From Hylemonella gracilis (GTDB lineage Bacteria; Pseudomonadota; Gammaproteobacteria; Burkholderiales; Burkholderiaceae_C), in contig NZ_CP031395.1 of the NCBI RefSeq assembly GCF_004328645.1, forward strand, positions 3,311,501 to 3,375,500: a stretch of 64,000 bases of DNA, in the 5' to 3' direction. Each line of letters starts with the position of its first letter. Position 1 is the first letter of the stretch. Under the pieces are notes generated by a model, which saw only the letters and a list, made by a program, of their open reading frames with translations, was not told the origin of the DNA and made no database searches. The position numbers were made by a program, and so were the translations under genes. Positions 49,760 to 62,048 of the stretch are shown piece by piece.

Positions 49760-51826
<2,067 letters not shown>

Positions 51827-52154
51827 GGCGCGCAGCGCATCGCCTGCCCTCACGGGGCAGGCCCAGGCCCCTGGACCCGCCGCTGACGCTGCCCCAGGGT
51901 CTCGCCTGCACAGCGTCACATCGCGTCCCCGGATTCGGGTGTGCTCTGCCTGCCGTCGGCGATTTGCACCATTCCCGCCGTTCACACATGGATCGTCGCG
52001 CCATCGCGCGGAGACGCCCGCCGTCCAGCTGACCGCAAGGACCGCGGCCAACGCGGCGCGGAGCCAAAAAAATGGACGCTGACCTGCGGGGTCCGTGTTT
52101 GTCGCAAAATAGGACTATTCCAAATGCGAATCCTGCGCACAAAGAGAGTCCGTA
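51827..52154. other. 328-base gap between hppA and the response regulator gene
   Basis: The first part holds the hppA hairpin at 51842-51862. The rest is GC-rich with no convincing gene on either strand. An A7 run at 52063-52069 and an AT-richer stretch at 52095-52135 probably belong to the promoter and leader of the response regulator, but I could not fix a -35/-10 pair. Confidence 0.5.
51842..51862 (+). terminator. Hairpin after hppA
   Basis: GCCTGCCC, loop TCACG and GGGCAGGC form an 8-bp stem 15 bases after the hppA stop. There is no T-run. Confidence 0.55.
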
Positions 52155-52841
52155 TTGAAAATACTCGTCGTTGACGATCACGCCCTGATTCGAGAAGGTT
52201 TGCGCCAGGTCCTGCGTGGGTTGGAAACTGCCTCTGGCACCGACCTGGACCACAACACCGGCGTGACGCCTCTGGCGGAACCGGTCCAAGTTCTGGAAGC
52301 GGCTTCCTGCGCTCAGGCCTTCGACCTTGCCCGGGAATCCGATCTGGATCTGGTGCTGCTGGACTACCATTTGCCCGACATGAATGGGCTGGAAGCGCTG
52401 GACGTCTTCGCGCGCCGTCACCCGGATCTGCCCATCATCATGTTGTCGGGTTCCGTGAATCCGCGGGTGCGCCAACAAGTCATGGAGCGCGGCGCCGCGG
52501 CATTTCTCACCAAGTCGGGCATGAGCGACGAACTGCTCTCCGTGACCCGCCTCGTGCTGGCCGGCGGCTCGCCCGCCGCGCCGACACCCGCGATGGCACC
52601 GGTTCTTCCGGCCCTGACCCCGCGACAGGAGGAAGTGCTGCTGTTGCTGCTCGACGGTTTGACCAACAAGGAGATCGGTCGTCTGTTGGATCTTTCGGAT
52701 GAGACGGTGAAAAACCACGTCAGCAACATCCTGCGTTGCTTCGGCGTGGCCACCCGAACGCAAGCCGTGCTGGCCGCGCGCAAGCACGGTTACTACCCCC
52801 GCACGGAAGACCCAGGGCTATCCTCGGCGGGCGATCTCTGA
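52155..52841 (+). CDS. NarL/LuxR-type response regulator
   Basis: This 228-residue regulator has a receiver domain (residues 1-130; acidic pair Asp7-Asp8, phosphorylation site Asp70 in LVLLDYHLPDMNG, Lys in AAFLTKSG) and a LuxR-type helix-turn-helix at the C-terminus (LTPRQEEVLLLLLDGLTNKE, then LDLSDETVKNHVSNIL). A stretch of about 17-20 residues rich in T, G and D is inserted between the first helix and second strand of the receiver. The start is TTG, behind an AAAGAGAG RBS. It faces the hybrid histidine kinase gene, its likely partner. Confidence 0.92.
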   Translation: MKILVVDDHALIREGLRQVLRGLETASGTDLDHNTGVTPLAEPVQVLEAASCAQAFDLARESDLDLVLLDYHLPDMNGLEALDVFARRHPDLPIIMLSGSVNPRVRQQVMERGAAAFLTKSGMSDELLSVTRLVLAGGSPAAPTPAMAPVLPALTPRQEEVLLLLLDGLTNKEIGRLLDLSDETVKNHVSNILRCFGVATRTQAVLAARKHGYYPRTEDPGLSSAGDL

Positions 52842-52877
52842 ATCGGCGACACCGCTTCGGCGGTGGCGCCGAACCAC

Positions 52878-55031
52878 CTACATGTCCAGCGGCTGGTGAC
52901 GGCTGAGGCGGCGCAGCAAGGTGCGCAACTTGGCGGGGCGCACGGGCTTGTGCAGCAAGGGCAGGCTGATTTCCCGACAAAGTTGAATCAGATCGGGGTC
53001 GGTATCTCCGCTCATCAAGGCCGCCGGCAAGTCACGGTCCAGGAACTGTCGCGGATCGGCCTCCTTGCGCATGTGCTGGCGCACGCCCTGCACTGCCCAC
53101 ATCCCGTTCTCGCCAGCTCGCAGGCGGTAGTCACTCAACAGCACGTCCGGCTCGAAGCCATCGTCGATGACCGCCAACGCGTCACCCAGGCCCTCCACCA
53201 CCGCCACCGTGCAACCCCAGGACTGCAGCAGATCATCCAGGGCCCGGGCCGAGGCACCGTCGTCCTCGATCACCAGCACACGCAAGCCCCGAAGATCATC
53301 GGGCGAGCGCGCGGGCTCCACCGTGGGCGGCACAAACTGACGCTCACCCTCGGGCGCGAGCGGGAGCTCCAGCGTGAACCGAGTCCCCCGACGCAAGCGG
53401 GACGTCAGGCGCAGAGGATGCCCCAGCAGACGGGCCGTGCGGTGCACGATGTTCAAGCCCAGGCCTAGCCCCTTGCTGCGGTCACGCTCGGGGTTGCCTA
53501 TCTGATAGAACTCCCGAAAGATGTCCTCCTGGTGCTCTGGCGCAATGCCCACGCCCGTGTCCCAGACCTCGATCAACACCTTGCCCACTGGCGTGACGCC
53601 ATCCTCCTCGCCGTTCCGGGGGCGGCGCGCCCGGCACGAGAGCAGCACCCCACCCTCTCCGGTGTAGCGCAAGGCATTGCTCAGCAAATTGAGGAGGATG
53701 CGATGCAACAACGTGGGGTCCGTGTGCACCCAGAGGTCCGCATCGCGCGACTGGCGAACCCTGAACCGCAAGCCTTTGTCCTGGGCAACCGGCAGCAGCG
53801 CGCCACGCAGTTGCGCCAGCAACGGCGCCAGTGGCACGGGCCGGATCTGCGCCTGCACCGCATCGGCGTCGAGCCGGGACACGTCCAGCAACGCGTCCAG
53901 CAGGTCCTGCATGGCGCGGACCGAGGCTTCCAGATTGCCGATCAGTCGACGTGTTTCCGAATCATGGGGCAGCTGCGTGAGGCGCGCAACGAACATGCCC
54001 AAGGCATGGATGGGCTGCCGCAGGTCGTGGCTGGCCGCCGCGAGGAAGCGGGACTTGGCCTGCGTCGCGAGCTCGGCTTCCTCCTTGCGCGCACGCAACT
54101 CCTTCGTCGCCTGGGCCACGCGCTGCTCCAATTCGTCGTGGTGGCGCTGCAGACGTTGCGCCATCTGGTTCAGACCGGCCTGCAGCTCACGCAGCGGGTC
54201 ATCGGGCCGCAATTCGCCACGCACCGACAGATCCCCGGCCCCGATGCGGCCGATCATGCGCGACACCCTCAGCACAGGCTCCACCACGCCACGCCCCAGA
54301 CCCCAGGCCATGAGCAGCCCCAGCAGCAGCCCGCCAGCCATCACGGCCAGACCGATGCCCAGCATGAAGCGGCTGCGCTCGGCCACGACCTCGCGGGAGA
54401 TTTCCACCAGCACATACCCCAGCACGCTGGTCGCGCTCGGGTCCCCGGAGGTCTCCTCGCCTTCGTAGACCTCGTCCAGCCGCAGACGGGACGAACGCAC
54501 GGGCTGAACCAGGAATTCGTCCCCGCTGGAAGGATCGATCCAACGCCATTCACGCCCGGACAGGGGCAACAGGTCCGGCGGCAGGTACATGTCCTCCAGC
54601 CGCATGACGATGCGCGGCGCGAGGCTGACGGGATCAACTCGAACGCTGCCCGAAGCCGCCAACACCTGACCCCGCGCATCGAGCACCAGGGCCATGCGCA
54701 CACCTGACTCGCGCAAGGCGCCCGCGGTGAGCGCCTGCAGATTCTCCAGGTTGGCGGAAAACAGACCGTATTCGCTGGCACTGGCAAGTTGACGCGCGAG
54801 CGTACGGGTCCATTGCTGGTGCGCCTCGTCCAGATCGTCGTAACGACCACTCAGAAACACCCCCGACAGCGCCAGAGTCACCAGCGTCACGGGCAGCATC
54901 GCGGCCAGCGCCATGCGCGCGCGGATATCTCGCAGGAGGCTGAATGGAACCAGACGCAGCGACCACCGGCACAGATGTCGCGAACAGAAGCGCAGCAGGC
55001 CGGGTGGAAGGGCGAGACGAAGTCCGCGCAT
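52878..55031 (-). CDS. Hybrid sensor histidine kinase (HAMP-HisKA-HATPase-REC)
   Basis: This 717-residue kinase has membrane helices at residues about 41-62 and 224-245 enclosing a periplasmic sensor. HAMP (about 246-300) and a coiled coil follow. The phosphorylated His335 is in AAASHDLRQPIHALGMF, and the ATPase domain has LLNLLSNALRYT and GLGLGLNIVHRTARLLG. The C-terminal receiver has Asp in DVLLSDYRLRAGENG (about residue 640). The ATG at 55031 overlaps the stop of the binding-protein gene (TGATG), so I prefer it to a GTG at 55046. Kinases of this HDLRQP type usually signal to NarL-type regulators like the one at 52155. Confidence 0.92.
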   Translation of the reverse strand: MRGLRLALPPGLLRFCSRHLCRWSLRLVPFSLLRDIRARMALAAMLPVTLVTLALSGVFLSGRYDDLDEAHQQWTRTLARQLASASEYGLFSANLENLQALTAGALRESGVRMALVLDARGQVLAASGSVRVDPVSLAPRIVMRLEDMYLPPDLLPLSGREWRWIDPSSGDEFLVQPVRSSRLRLDEVYEGEETSGDPSATSVLGYVLVEISREVVAERSRFMLGIGLAVMAGGLLLGLLMAWGLGRGVVEPVLRVSRMIGRIGAGDLSVRGELRPDDPLRELQAGLNQMAQRLQRHHDELEQRVAQATKELRARKEEAELATQAKSRFLAAASHDLRQPIHALGMFVARLTQLPHDSETRRLIGNLEASVRAMQDLLDALLDVSRLDADAVQAQIRPVPLAPLLAQLRGALLPVAQDKGLRFRVRQSRDADLWVHTDPTLLHRILLNLLSNALRYTGEGGVLLSCRARRPRNGEEDGVTPVGKVLIEVWDTGVGIAPEHQEDIFREFYQIGNPERDRSKGLGLGLNIVHRTARLLGHPLRLTSRLRRGTRFTLELPLAPEGERQFVPPTVEPARSPDDLRGLRVLVIEDDGASARALDDLLQSWGCTVAVVEGLGDALAVIDDGFEPDVLLSDYRLRAGENGMWAVQGVRQHMRKEADPRQFLDRDLPAALMSGDTDPDLIQLCREISLPLLHKPVRPAKLRTLLRRLSRHQPLDM

Positions 55032-56149
55032 CACCAACTCCCCCACGGCACGCCGACCTGCGCCAAGCGGTCGCGCGCGTCCGAATGCGGTGCCGAGGAT
55101 TTGCGTTCCTGCCCGGCTTTCGACTCCAGGCGCCGCAGGCGCTCGGCCAGATCATCGGCGTCCAGTTGCAAGCCCAGGGAACGCGCCACGTGCGCATTGA
55201 CGCTGACTTCAAACCACTGCGTGTGCAGAGGCGGTCCGAGGCCACGTGCTCTCCCGTTCTGCTCGGTCAACGCGTCACGCACCAGCGAGGCCACTTGAGC
55301 GCCAATCTGCTCTGGCGTGGCATACAACGCAAGCAGGGCACCTGCGCGTACGTAAGCGGGTGAAAAGGCTTGCATCGGCACCTTGGCGCGGAAAGAGGCC
55401 AACAGAATGTTCTGGATGGTATGGCTGTTGTAGATCTGCGGATCGGCCATGGCCAGCAACACGTCGGATTCGTCCAGGACCTGCTTCAGGCCAGGAAAGA
55501 TGGGGTCGCTCGTGCCAAGGCGAGCACTGACCAGGCGCAGACCCCGCTCGCGTGCCAATTCGGTCAGCTGATCTTCCATTTGCTGGGCGCCCGGCCCGGC
55601 GCCCACCAGCACGCCAATGCGCCGCGCCTGGGGCAAGGCCAGACGGATCAGATCCAGCTGACGCGCCAGGGGCTGGTTCAGGTACAGGGCGGAAAAATCC
55701 GGTCCGGCGCGTCGCCCTGTTTCACGCAGCAAGTACTCGAAGCTCTGTCTCGGCAGCAAGGCGCACAGCACCGGCGCGCCAACCAACGCCGCCGGAGTCT
55801 GCCGCGCCAGGTGGGTACAGGCCTGCACGCCGAGCGCGATGTAGAGCCGCGGCGGCGCAGGCAACGACGACTTCAGCGCTGCGGTCTCGTCCTGTGCATC
55901 CACGCGGACAAAAATAGGCGTCTTGCCGTCCTGTCGCAGGGCCTGGGCCAACGATCGTTCCAGAGCCTGCGCGGCCTGCTCATACGCCGCGCCCGTACCG
56001 CTGGAAACGGCCACTGTCACGGGAGTCAGATGCGGCAAGGGCGATACAGGCTGCGCGAATGCGCTGGTCAGGCAGTACACCCCTGCCAGCAAACACCCGC
56101 GCGTGACCCGGATGGCCTTCACGTAGTCAGGGTGCGGGCACAGCTTCAT
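55031..56149 (-). CDS. Orphan ABC-type periplasmic binding protein (PF04392/DUF534 type)
   Basis: This 372-residue protein has an N-terminal hydrophobic signal (GCLLAGVYCLTSAFAQ) and the two-lobed fold of ABC_sub_bind proteins (IALGVQACTHLARQT; LDLIRLALPQARRIGVLVGAGPG; LLAMADPQIYNSHTIQNILL; ALYATPEQIGAQVA). No ABC permease or ATPase is encoded nearby. It is placed between a TonB receptor gene (8 bases upstream) and the sensor kinase gene (1-base overlap). A role as a periplasmic ligand-binding input for the kinase is therefore more likely than transport; this is inference. The ATG at 56149 is preceded by an in-frame GTG at 56152. Confidence 0.85.
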   Translation of the reverse strand: MKLCPHPDYVKAIRVTRGCLLAGVYCLTSAFAQPVSPLPHLTPVTVAVSSGTGAAYEQAAQALERSLAQALRQDGKTPIFVRVDAQDETAALKSSLPAPPRLYIALGVQACTHLARQTPAALVGAPVLCALLPRQSFEYLLRETGRRAGPDFSALYLNQPLARQLDLIRLALPQARRIGVLVGAGPGAQQMEDQLTELARERGLRLVSARLGTSDPIFPGLKQVLDESDVLLAMADPQIYNSHTIQNILLASFRAKVPMQAFSPAYVRAGALLALYATPEQIGAQVASLVRDALTEQNGRARGLGPPLHTQWFEVSVNAHVARSLGLQLDADDLAERLRRLESKAGQERKSSAPHSDARDRLAQVGVPWGSW

Positions 56150-56157
56150 CACGACTG

Positions 56158-58302
56158 TTAATAACCCATTTGCAAGGTCAGGTAGACGCGACGCTGAAAA
56201 CGGATCTCGGGCACGTCGTCCGCGTCAGGTCCGTCCATGTTCTGCACCGTCAACGCCAATTCCGCCTGACGACCCATGCCCGTGACACTGCCCAGGTTCA
56301 CGGCCTTCGCCAGGCGCATGTCCACCCGGCTCTGGGATGGCGCGACCTCGATATTGTTTGGATAGATGCGCCGATCCATGTAGTAGTCCCAGACGCTGAA
56401 GCTCCAGCCGCCAGGGAGGCGCTGGGCAAAAAGCAAGCTGTGACTTCGATGTTCGGGCGATTCCGAGCGCCCGATCACTCGCTCACTCGTGAATTGCGCG
56501 TGGGCATAACGCAGTTGAGCGCCGCGCCAGGGCTGCCAGAGCATTTGCGCTTCCGCGCCGCGCAGATCGAAATCCTCGCCATTGGCATATGTGAAGACCC
56601 TGCCGCGTCTCGCCAACTGGCCCCCGGACTTGGTGGCGCGCTGATCCACGATCACGTCATGCACGCGCTCCTGGAACAGGCGCAAATCAAAACTCAGGGC
56701 GGCGCCGGCATCCACCAGCCACCCAAGTTCGACGCTGTCAACACGCTCCGGCCGCAATGGATCACCCAGGGCCGCGTCATACTCATAACCGATTTCCTCA
56801 TCCGTTTGCGGATCGTGATATCGCACATCGGCCTTGCGCTCGAACATGCTCGCCGGACGGAAGGCTCTGGAAACGCCGGTGCGCAGCGTGTGCCGCGCCG
56901 CCCCTGTTTGGCCCACATTCCAGTTGAGCATGAGGCGAGGGGCGGTTTCATAGTCCCGGGTCATGGTGCTGCGCTCAATCAGTGCTCCTGCGTTAAGCAG
57001 CCAGTCATCGGATAAATGCCATTCGACATTCCCGAACAGGCGAGTGAAATCCTCCACATAAGGCTGGTTCGTGGCGTACAAGGCATAGGAGTCGGACGTT
57101 TCGCGCCGCAATTCTCCTCCCCACACCCCACGCAGCGCGGGACTGAGACGTCGAGTCTGCTGGACCAGGAAGTTGGTGCTGCTGGTGCGCCCGCTGCGGT
57201 CGTACAGGACTCCTTCGCCGTCCAGGCCTTGCGGCGGATAGGGCATGGTGCCCCGCTCCCGCTCTTCCACGCGCTCGTCGGTATGGGACAGCTGCACCGA
57301 CAGGTCGGCGTTGTCGTCCAGATTGCGGTTCCAGTCCACTTGGGCATACGAAGTGGTGATGCCGCGCGTGTGCAAGCCCGGGAAGTCGTAGTATTTCCCA
57401 AGCCAGCTTTCGATCCGGCTTTGTCCGGCCCGAAAGCTCAGTTGGTCCGTCTCACTATAGTTTGCGTCAGCGCGCACATTGATGCGCTGCACCTCGACCG
57501 GCCCACCCGCGCCCCTCAGTCCATCGTCCAATCGCTGGTCAGCGCTCAGCCGCCAACCCGTAACGCCGATGCCCATACCTTCGTCGCCCGAGGCCGGGAC
57601 GGCGCTCCCACCCGCGACGCCACCCAATCGCACGCCCCAGTCGTTCACGCCAGCACCACTGCTGCCCACGCCTCGCGTGAAACGCGCCACCACGCCCTGC
57701 GTATCCACCAGATCACGGGTGATGATGTTGATGCTGCCCAGGAACGCCCTCGCCCCATAGGTGGCGGAGTTGGGGCCTCGGAAGATTTCGATGCGCTCGA
57801 TATCGTCGAGCGCCACGGTCTGCAGACCCGGCCCCACGCTACCGCCCAAGTGCAGGGAATAGACCGAACGACCATCCACCAGCAATTGCATCTGGTTCGG
57901 AAAGGTGGATCGCAGGCCATGGTAGCTGCCTGCAGATGCGCCTTCCTCGAAGGAGTTGGACACCGAGAATCCCGGCACCATGCGCAACAGATCGGCTACG
58001 TCCCGCGCTCCGCTGGCGCGGATGGTCTCCCGGTCGATCACCGTGACGGCACCCGGCACCTCGTCAAGTCGTTGCGGAAGACGTGAAACGGTCAGCACCA
58101 CGGGCACCTGTGGCTCCAGGTAGTCCTGCTCGGAGAGCAGCCGTGGCGGCGAATCGACCCGCGATTGATCGGCCTCCCGTGCGGATTCAGGCGTGGCTGG
58201 GTCCAGCTCGGACGGGTACTCGGAACCCGACGCCGCGAAAGTCTTGAAGGCCAGACCCACCAGCATTGCCAATGCAAGGAAAGCACGGAACGGACGAGGC
58301 AT
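56158..58302 (-). CDS. TonB-dependent outer-membrane receptor (paralogue 1)
   Basis: This 714-residue receptor has a signal peptide (residues about 1-24) and a TonB-box-like PVVLTVSR at about residue 70. The plug domain ([47 protein letters not shown]) is followed by a 22-strand barrel ending in a terminal aromatic (YLTLQMGY). There is no STN signalling extension, so classical FecR-type surface signalling is not expected. It heads the operon receptor, binding protein, hybrid kinase. The ligand is unknown. The protein is closely similar to the neighbouring receptor at 58520. Confidence 0.9.
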   Translation of the reverse strand: MPRPFRAFLALAMLVGLAFKTFAASGSEYPSELDPATPESAREADQSRVDSPPRLLSEQDYLEPQVPVVLTVSRLPQRLDEVPGAVTVIDRETIRASGARDVADLLRMVPGFSVSNSFEEGASAGSYHGLRSTFPNQMQLLVDGRSVYSLHLGGSVGPGLQTVALDDIERIEIFRGPNSATYGARAFLGSINIITRDLVDTQGVVARFTRGVGSSGAGVNDWGVRLGGVAGGSAVPASGDEGMGIGVTGWRLSADQRLDDGLRGAGGPVEVQRINVRADANYSETDQLSFRAGQSRIESWLGKYYDFPGLHTRGITTSYAQVDWNRNLDDNADLSVQLSHTDERVEERERGTMPYPPQGLDGEGVLYDRSGRTSSTNFLVQQTRRLSPALRGVWGGELRRETSDSYALYATNQPYVEDFTRLFGNVEWHLSDDWLLNAGALIERSTMTRDYETAPRLMLNWNVGQTGAARHTLRTGVSRAFRPASMFERKADVRYHDPQTDEEIGYEYDAALGDPLRPERVDSVELGWLVDAGAALSFDLRLFQERVHDVIVDQRATKSGGQLARRGRVFTYANGEDFDLRGAEAQMLWQPWRGAQLRYAHAQFTSERVIGRSESPEHRSHSLLFAQRLPGGWSFSVWDYYMDRRIYPNNIEVAPSQSRVDMRLAKAVNLGSVTGMGRQAELALTVQNMDGPDADDVPEIRFQRRVYLTLQMGY

Positions 58303-58519
58303 GTGAGTGAGAAGGCAAAAACTTTATGAGCGCGGAAACAGAACCGTGACCTCCACATTTCCCCGTTCGGCTGATTTTGCCCTAGCCCGTCTGGAATTCA
58401 CTCCCCCTGCACGATCTGGTGAACGTGGTGCCTGGGCAAATCCACGGTCGGATGCGGTCTCGGCGCGCGCCATCGCGCGCAAATGACGGCGCGTTGCACG
58501 CCAATTGCATCGTGTCGAC

Positions 58520-60697
58520 TCAATACCCCAGTTGCAGCGCGACAAAAACCCGACGCTGAAAATATTGCGGATACTTTTTGCTGTGGTCAGCGTCGTCGCC
58601 ATCGATGTTCTGCCAGGTCATCGAAAGTTCAGCTTGTCGACCTGCCCACCAACGGTCGTCCAGACGCAAAGTCTTGGCCAATCGCGCGTCCACCCGGCTA
58701 TAGGGCGGCGCTTTTGCAACGGCGTTCGGGTAGATGCGGTCGCCCATCTCGTAGCCAAATAGGCTGGCGCTCACCCCCCAGGGAAGACGTTGGATGTAGA
58801 GCAATCCTTGGCTGCGATGGCCAGGCACCGGACGCCCTTCCGAACTTTGCGACATGCTCATGCGCTGCCCACTCTCGAATGACGTCCGGGTGTAGTGCAA
58901 TTGCGCTCCCCGCCAGGGTTTCCAGCGCAATTGGGCTTCCGCACCCCGCACGTCGAAGCTCTGCCCATTGACGTAGGTGAACACTTTAGGGTCACCGTCG
59001 GCCACGCCTCCCGGCTTCGGCGCGAATTTATCCACCACCACGTCGCGCAGATGTTCCTCAAACACGCGCAGATCGAAACTGAAGATGGACCCGCTTTCCG
59101 CCAACCAGCCCAGTTCCTTCACATCGATGCGCTCCGCTCTTGCAGGATTGCCCAACGAGGCGTCGTACAAATAACCAAGGTCTTGACCCGTCTCCGAATC
59201 CCGAAAGCGGACATTTGCGTTGCGCTCAAAAACGCTGACCGAACGGAACGCGCGCGACCTGCCCGCGCGCACGGTATGCCGGACCGTCCCCAGGTCGGCT
59301 GCATGCCAATTGACCATGAGCCGCGGCGCAACTTCGTCATCGTCAACCAAGGTGCTGTGCTCGGCTAGCACACCCGCGTTCAGCAGCCAGTCTTCTGCGA
59401 AATGCCATTCGACATTGGCAAACAGGCGGGTGAAGTCCTCGACGAATCCTTCGGTGGTGCCGTAAAGCGGCTCGGAAATGGTTTCCTCACGTCGCACCTC
59501 CCCACCCCAGACCACGCGCAACATCGCGTCGAGACGTACCGTGTTCTGGGCCAGCAAATTGGTGCTGCGTGCTTGCCCACTGAAATTCCAAGGAATGTTG
59601 TCATGCATCTGGCCCGTGATGGGCGAGGGCGAATTGAACGCCACCAACTCATCCACGTCCTCATGCGTATGGGAGAGCTGCACCAGCAGATCATGATCCT
59701 CGTCCAGGGTACGGCGCCAATCGATCTGTGCATATCGCGTGGTGAAGGTGCGCGTATGCGGACCAGGAAGTTGGTCCTCCCAACCCAGCCAATAGGCGAT
59801 CTGGCTTTGCCCCGCCCGCAACTCCACCTGATCCCGCATGCTGGCGTTCAGGTCCGCGCGCAGATTGAGACGCTGCACTGTCAGGGGTCCACTGGTGCCT
59901 CGCAGATTGTCATCACGTCGGCGATCGGCACTCAGGCGCCAACCGGTCATGCCCAGATCATGCATCCGGGTGGCCTCTCCGCTCCCACCCAGACGCAGAC
60001 CCCAATCCTCCACACCCGCGCCGTGCTCACCCACCCCGCGCGTGACGCGTGCCATCACACCCTGCGTTTCCGCCAGGTCGCGCGTGACGATATTGACGCT
60101 GCCGAGGAAGGCACGTGCGCCGTAAGCGGCGGAATTGGAGCCGCGATAGATTTCTATGCGCTCGATGTCATCCAGCGCGACCGTCTGCAAGCCAGGCCCC
60201 GTACTGCCGGCCAAGTAGAGCGAATAAACCGAACGACCATCCACCATGAGCTGCATCTGATTCGGAAAAGTGGTCCGAATCTGACTGTGGTAACTGCCCG
60301 CGGCAGTCCCATCTTCGTAGGAATTGGAAACGGCAAAACCCGGCACCAGTCGCAGCAAGTCCACCACGTCCCGTGCGCCGCTGGCCTGAATCATCCGACG
60401 GTCAATGACAGTCACGGCGCCAGGAATTTCGTCGGGTCTCTGAGGCAGGCGCGAAACCGAAAGCACCACGGGCATCTGCACGTCCAGATAATCCCGCTCC
60501 GAAGGCAACAACCCCGGTAAAGCCTCCTGTTGCCGGGAGCCAGATACGTATTCGGATGCGTGCAACGCGGGACTGGGCATCGGCTCGGCGGCCGAGACGA
60601 TGGAAGGCTTCAAAGCCAAGAGGTGCACCAGCGTCAGTGCAGGGAAAGCACCAAGCATGCAGGCCCGTTCGACGCGAAAAAACGGGGGAAACTTCAT
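58520..60697 (-). CDS. TonB-dependent outer-membrane receptor (paralogue 2)
   Basis: This 725-residue receptor is clearly a paralogue of the one at 56158. The plug regions match almost residue for residue ([74 protein letters not shown]), and the barrel also ends in LQLGY. The ATG at 60697 ([19 protein letters not shown]) gives a signal peptide and is preferred over one at 60796. The 217-base gap to the second receptor holds a GC-rich inverted repeat (GCGCGC...GCGCGC near 58470) and probably a separate promoter. Confidence 0.9.
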   Translation of the reverse strand: MKFPPFFRVERACMLGAFPALTLVHLLALKPSIVSAAEPMPSPALHASEYVSGSRQQEALPGLLPSERDYLDVQMPVVLSVSRLPQRPDEIPGAVTVIDRRMIQASGARDVVDLLRLVPGFAVSNSYEDGTAAGSYHSQIRTTFPNQMQLMVDGRSVYSLYLAGSTGPGLQTVALDDIERIEIYRGSNSAAYGARAFLGSVNIVTRDLAETQGVMARVTRGVGEHGAGVEDWGLRLGGSGEATRMHDLGMTGWRLSADRRRDDNLRGTSGPLTVQRLNLRADLNASMRDQVELRAGQSQIAYWLGWEDQLPGPHTRTFTTRYAQIDWRRTLDEDHDLLVQLSHTHEDVDELVAFNSPSPITGQMHDNIPWNFSGQARSTNLLAQNTVRLDAMLRVVWGGEVRREETISEPLYGTTEGFVEDFTRLFANVEWHFAEDWLLNAGVLAEHSTLVDDDEVAPRLMVNWHAADLGTVRHTVRAGRSRAFRSVSVFERNANVRFRDSETGQDLGYLYDASLGNPARAERIDVKELGWLAESGSIFSFDLRVFEEHLRDVVVDKFAPKPGGVADGDPKVFTYVNGQSFDVRGAEAQLRWKPWRGAQLHYTRTSFESGQRMSMSQSSEGRPVPGHRSQGLLYIQRLPWGVSASLFGYEMGDRIYPNAVAKAPPYSRVDARLAKTLRLDDRWWAGRQAELSMTWQNIDGDDADHSKKYPQYFQRRVFVALQLGY

Positions 60698-60980
60698 GCG
60701 CTGGAATGAGCCACCAAGGCCGTCTCCGTGGGGAAAAATGGCCCTCGCAAGCAAATTCCGATCCTCCAACAGGTCACGGCAGTACGGCCCTTCCATTCAT
60801 GCGCTGCGATTTCTTGCCACCCGCGATGGCTATTTTGTCCCGCCGAGTCCGAAACTCGATAGCACTGCACAATTGACCCAAAGCGGTATCGCGCCCGATC
60901 TAACCACACCTCATGCCCCCCCACGCGTCATTCCCATCCTTGACCATCGCGCCCCGGTAGCAACGCAGGGCGCGTGGCCC

Positions 60981-62048
60981 ATGGCGATCGCCCCCGGCCT
61001 GCCGCATGACCGGCTGGGTCGTCCGCTACGCGACCTGCGCATCAGTGTCACGGACCGTTGCAATTTCCGCTGCAGCTATTGCATGCCCAAGGAAGTCTTC
61101 ACGAAGGACTACCCCTATCTGCCGCACAGCGACCTGCTGACCTTCGAGGAAATCTCACGTCTGGCCCGGGCCTTCGCGACGCTCGGCGTGCGCAAGATCC
61201 GTCTGACCGGCGGCGAGCCCCTGCTGCGCAAGAACATCGAAGCCTTGATCGAGCAGTTGGCTGACATCCGCACCCTGGAAGGTCAGCCCCTGGAACTCAC
61301 CCTCACCACCAACGGTACCCTGCTGGCACGCAAAGCTGCCGCGCTGAAGGCGGCCGGACTGCGTCGGGCCACCATCAGCTTGGACGCACTGGACGACGCC
61401 ATCTTCCGTCAGATGAATGATGTGGACCATCCGGTGGCCAGCGTGCTGGAAGGCATCAATGCCGCACGTGCGGTGGGCTTAGGGCCGCTCAAGATCAATA
61501 TGGTGGTCAAGCGGGGGGTCAATGACCATGAAATTCTGCCCATGGCACGGCACTTCCAGCGCGAAGGACTGACCCTGCGCTTCATTGAGTACATGGATGT
61601 GGGCGCCACCAACGGCTGGCGCATGGACGAAGTGTTGCCCAGCACCGAGGTGCTGGGGCGCTTGCAACGAGCCGCAGGGGACGGGCTGCTGCCGACGCTC
61701 GCGCCTCTGGAACGCGCCGCGCCCGGCGAAACCGCCGAGCGCTGGGCCTACGCCGATGGCAGTGCCGAGGTCGGCTTCATCAGCAGCGTGACCCACGCCT
61801 TCTGTGGCGACTGCAACCGCGCCCGGCTCTCCACTGAAGGCCAGCTCTACCTCTGCCTTTTCGCCCATCAGGGCCATGATCTGCGTGGCCTGCTGCGCGC
61901 GGGCGCGAGCGATCAGGACATCGCCGCTGCCATCGCTGGCATCTGGCAGCAACGCGCAGACCGATACTCAGAGTTGCGTGCATCGCTGCCGGCTGAGTCC
62001 ACAGCCGGCGCGCGGCCCCGCATCGAGATGAGTTACATCGGTGGATAA
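60981..62048 (+). CDS. moaA: GTP 3',8-cyclase, true start probably at 60913
   Basis: MoaA is a radical SAM enzyme for the first step of molybdenum cofactor synthesis. The N-terminal cluster motif [16 protein letters not shown] and the C-terminal cluster cysteines ([23 protein letters not shown]) are present; the usual GG tail is kept (SYIGG). The first in-frame ATG is at 60981. Residues that are conserved in relatives (RVIPILDHR) are encoded just upstream in the same frame but without an ATG. An ATG at 60913 followed by seven C (60916-60922) is one base out of frame. Adding one C gives [15 protein letters not shown], so the gene probably starts at 60913. Confidence 0.92.
   Translation: MAIAPGLPHDRLGRPLRDLRISVTDRCNFRCSYCMPKEVFTKDYPYLPHSDLLTFEEISRLARAFATLGVRKIRLTGGEPLLRKNIEALIEQLADIRTLEGQPLELTLTTNGTLLARKAAALKAAGLRRATISLDALDDAIFRQMNDVDHPVASVLEGINAARAVGLGPLKINMVVKRGVNDHEILPMARHFQREGLTLRFIEYMDVGATNGWRMDEVLPSTEVLGRLQRAAGDGLLPTLAPLERAAPGETAERWAYADGSAEVGFISSVTHAFCGDCNRARLSTEGQLYLCLFAHQGHDLRGLLRAGASDQDIAAAIAGIWQQRADRYSELRASLPAESTAGARPRIEMSYIGG

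Noticed and set aside
51941..52174. A 77-codon open frame between hppA and the response regulator
   Set aside because: Composition is random, it runs into the regulator start in another frame and has no RBS.
58460..58490. GC-rich inverted repeat between the two TonB receptor genes as a terminator
   Set aside because: GCGCGC repeats arise easily by chance at this GC content and no T-run follows on the relevant strand.
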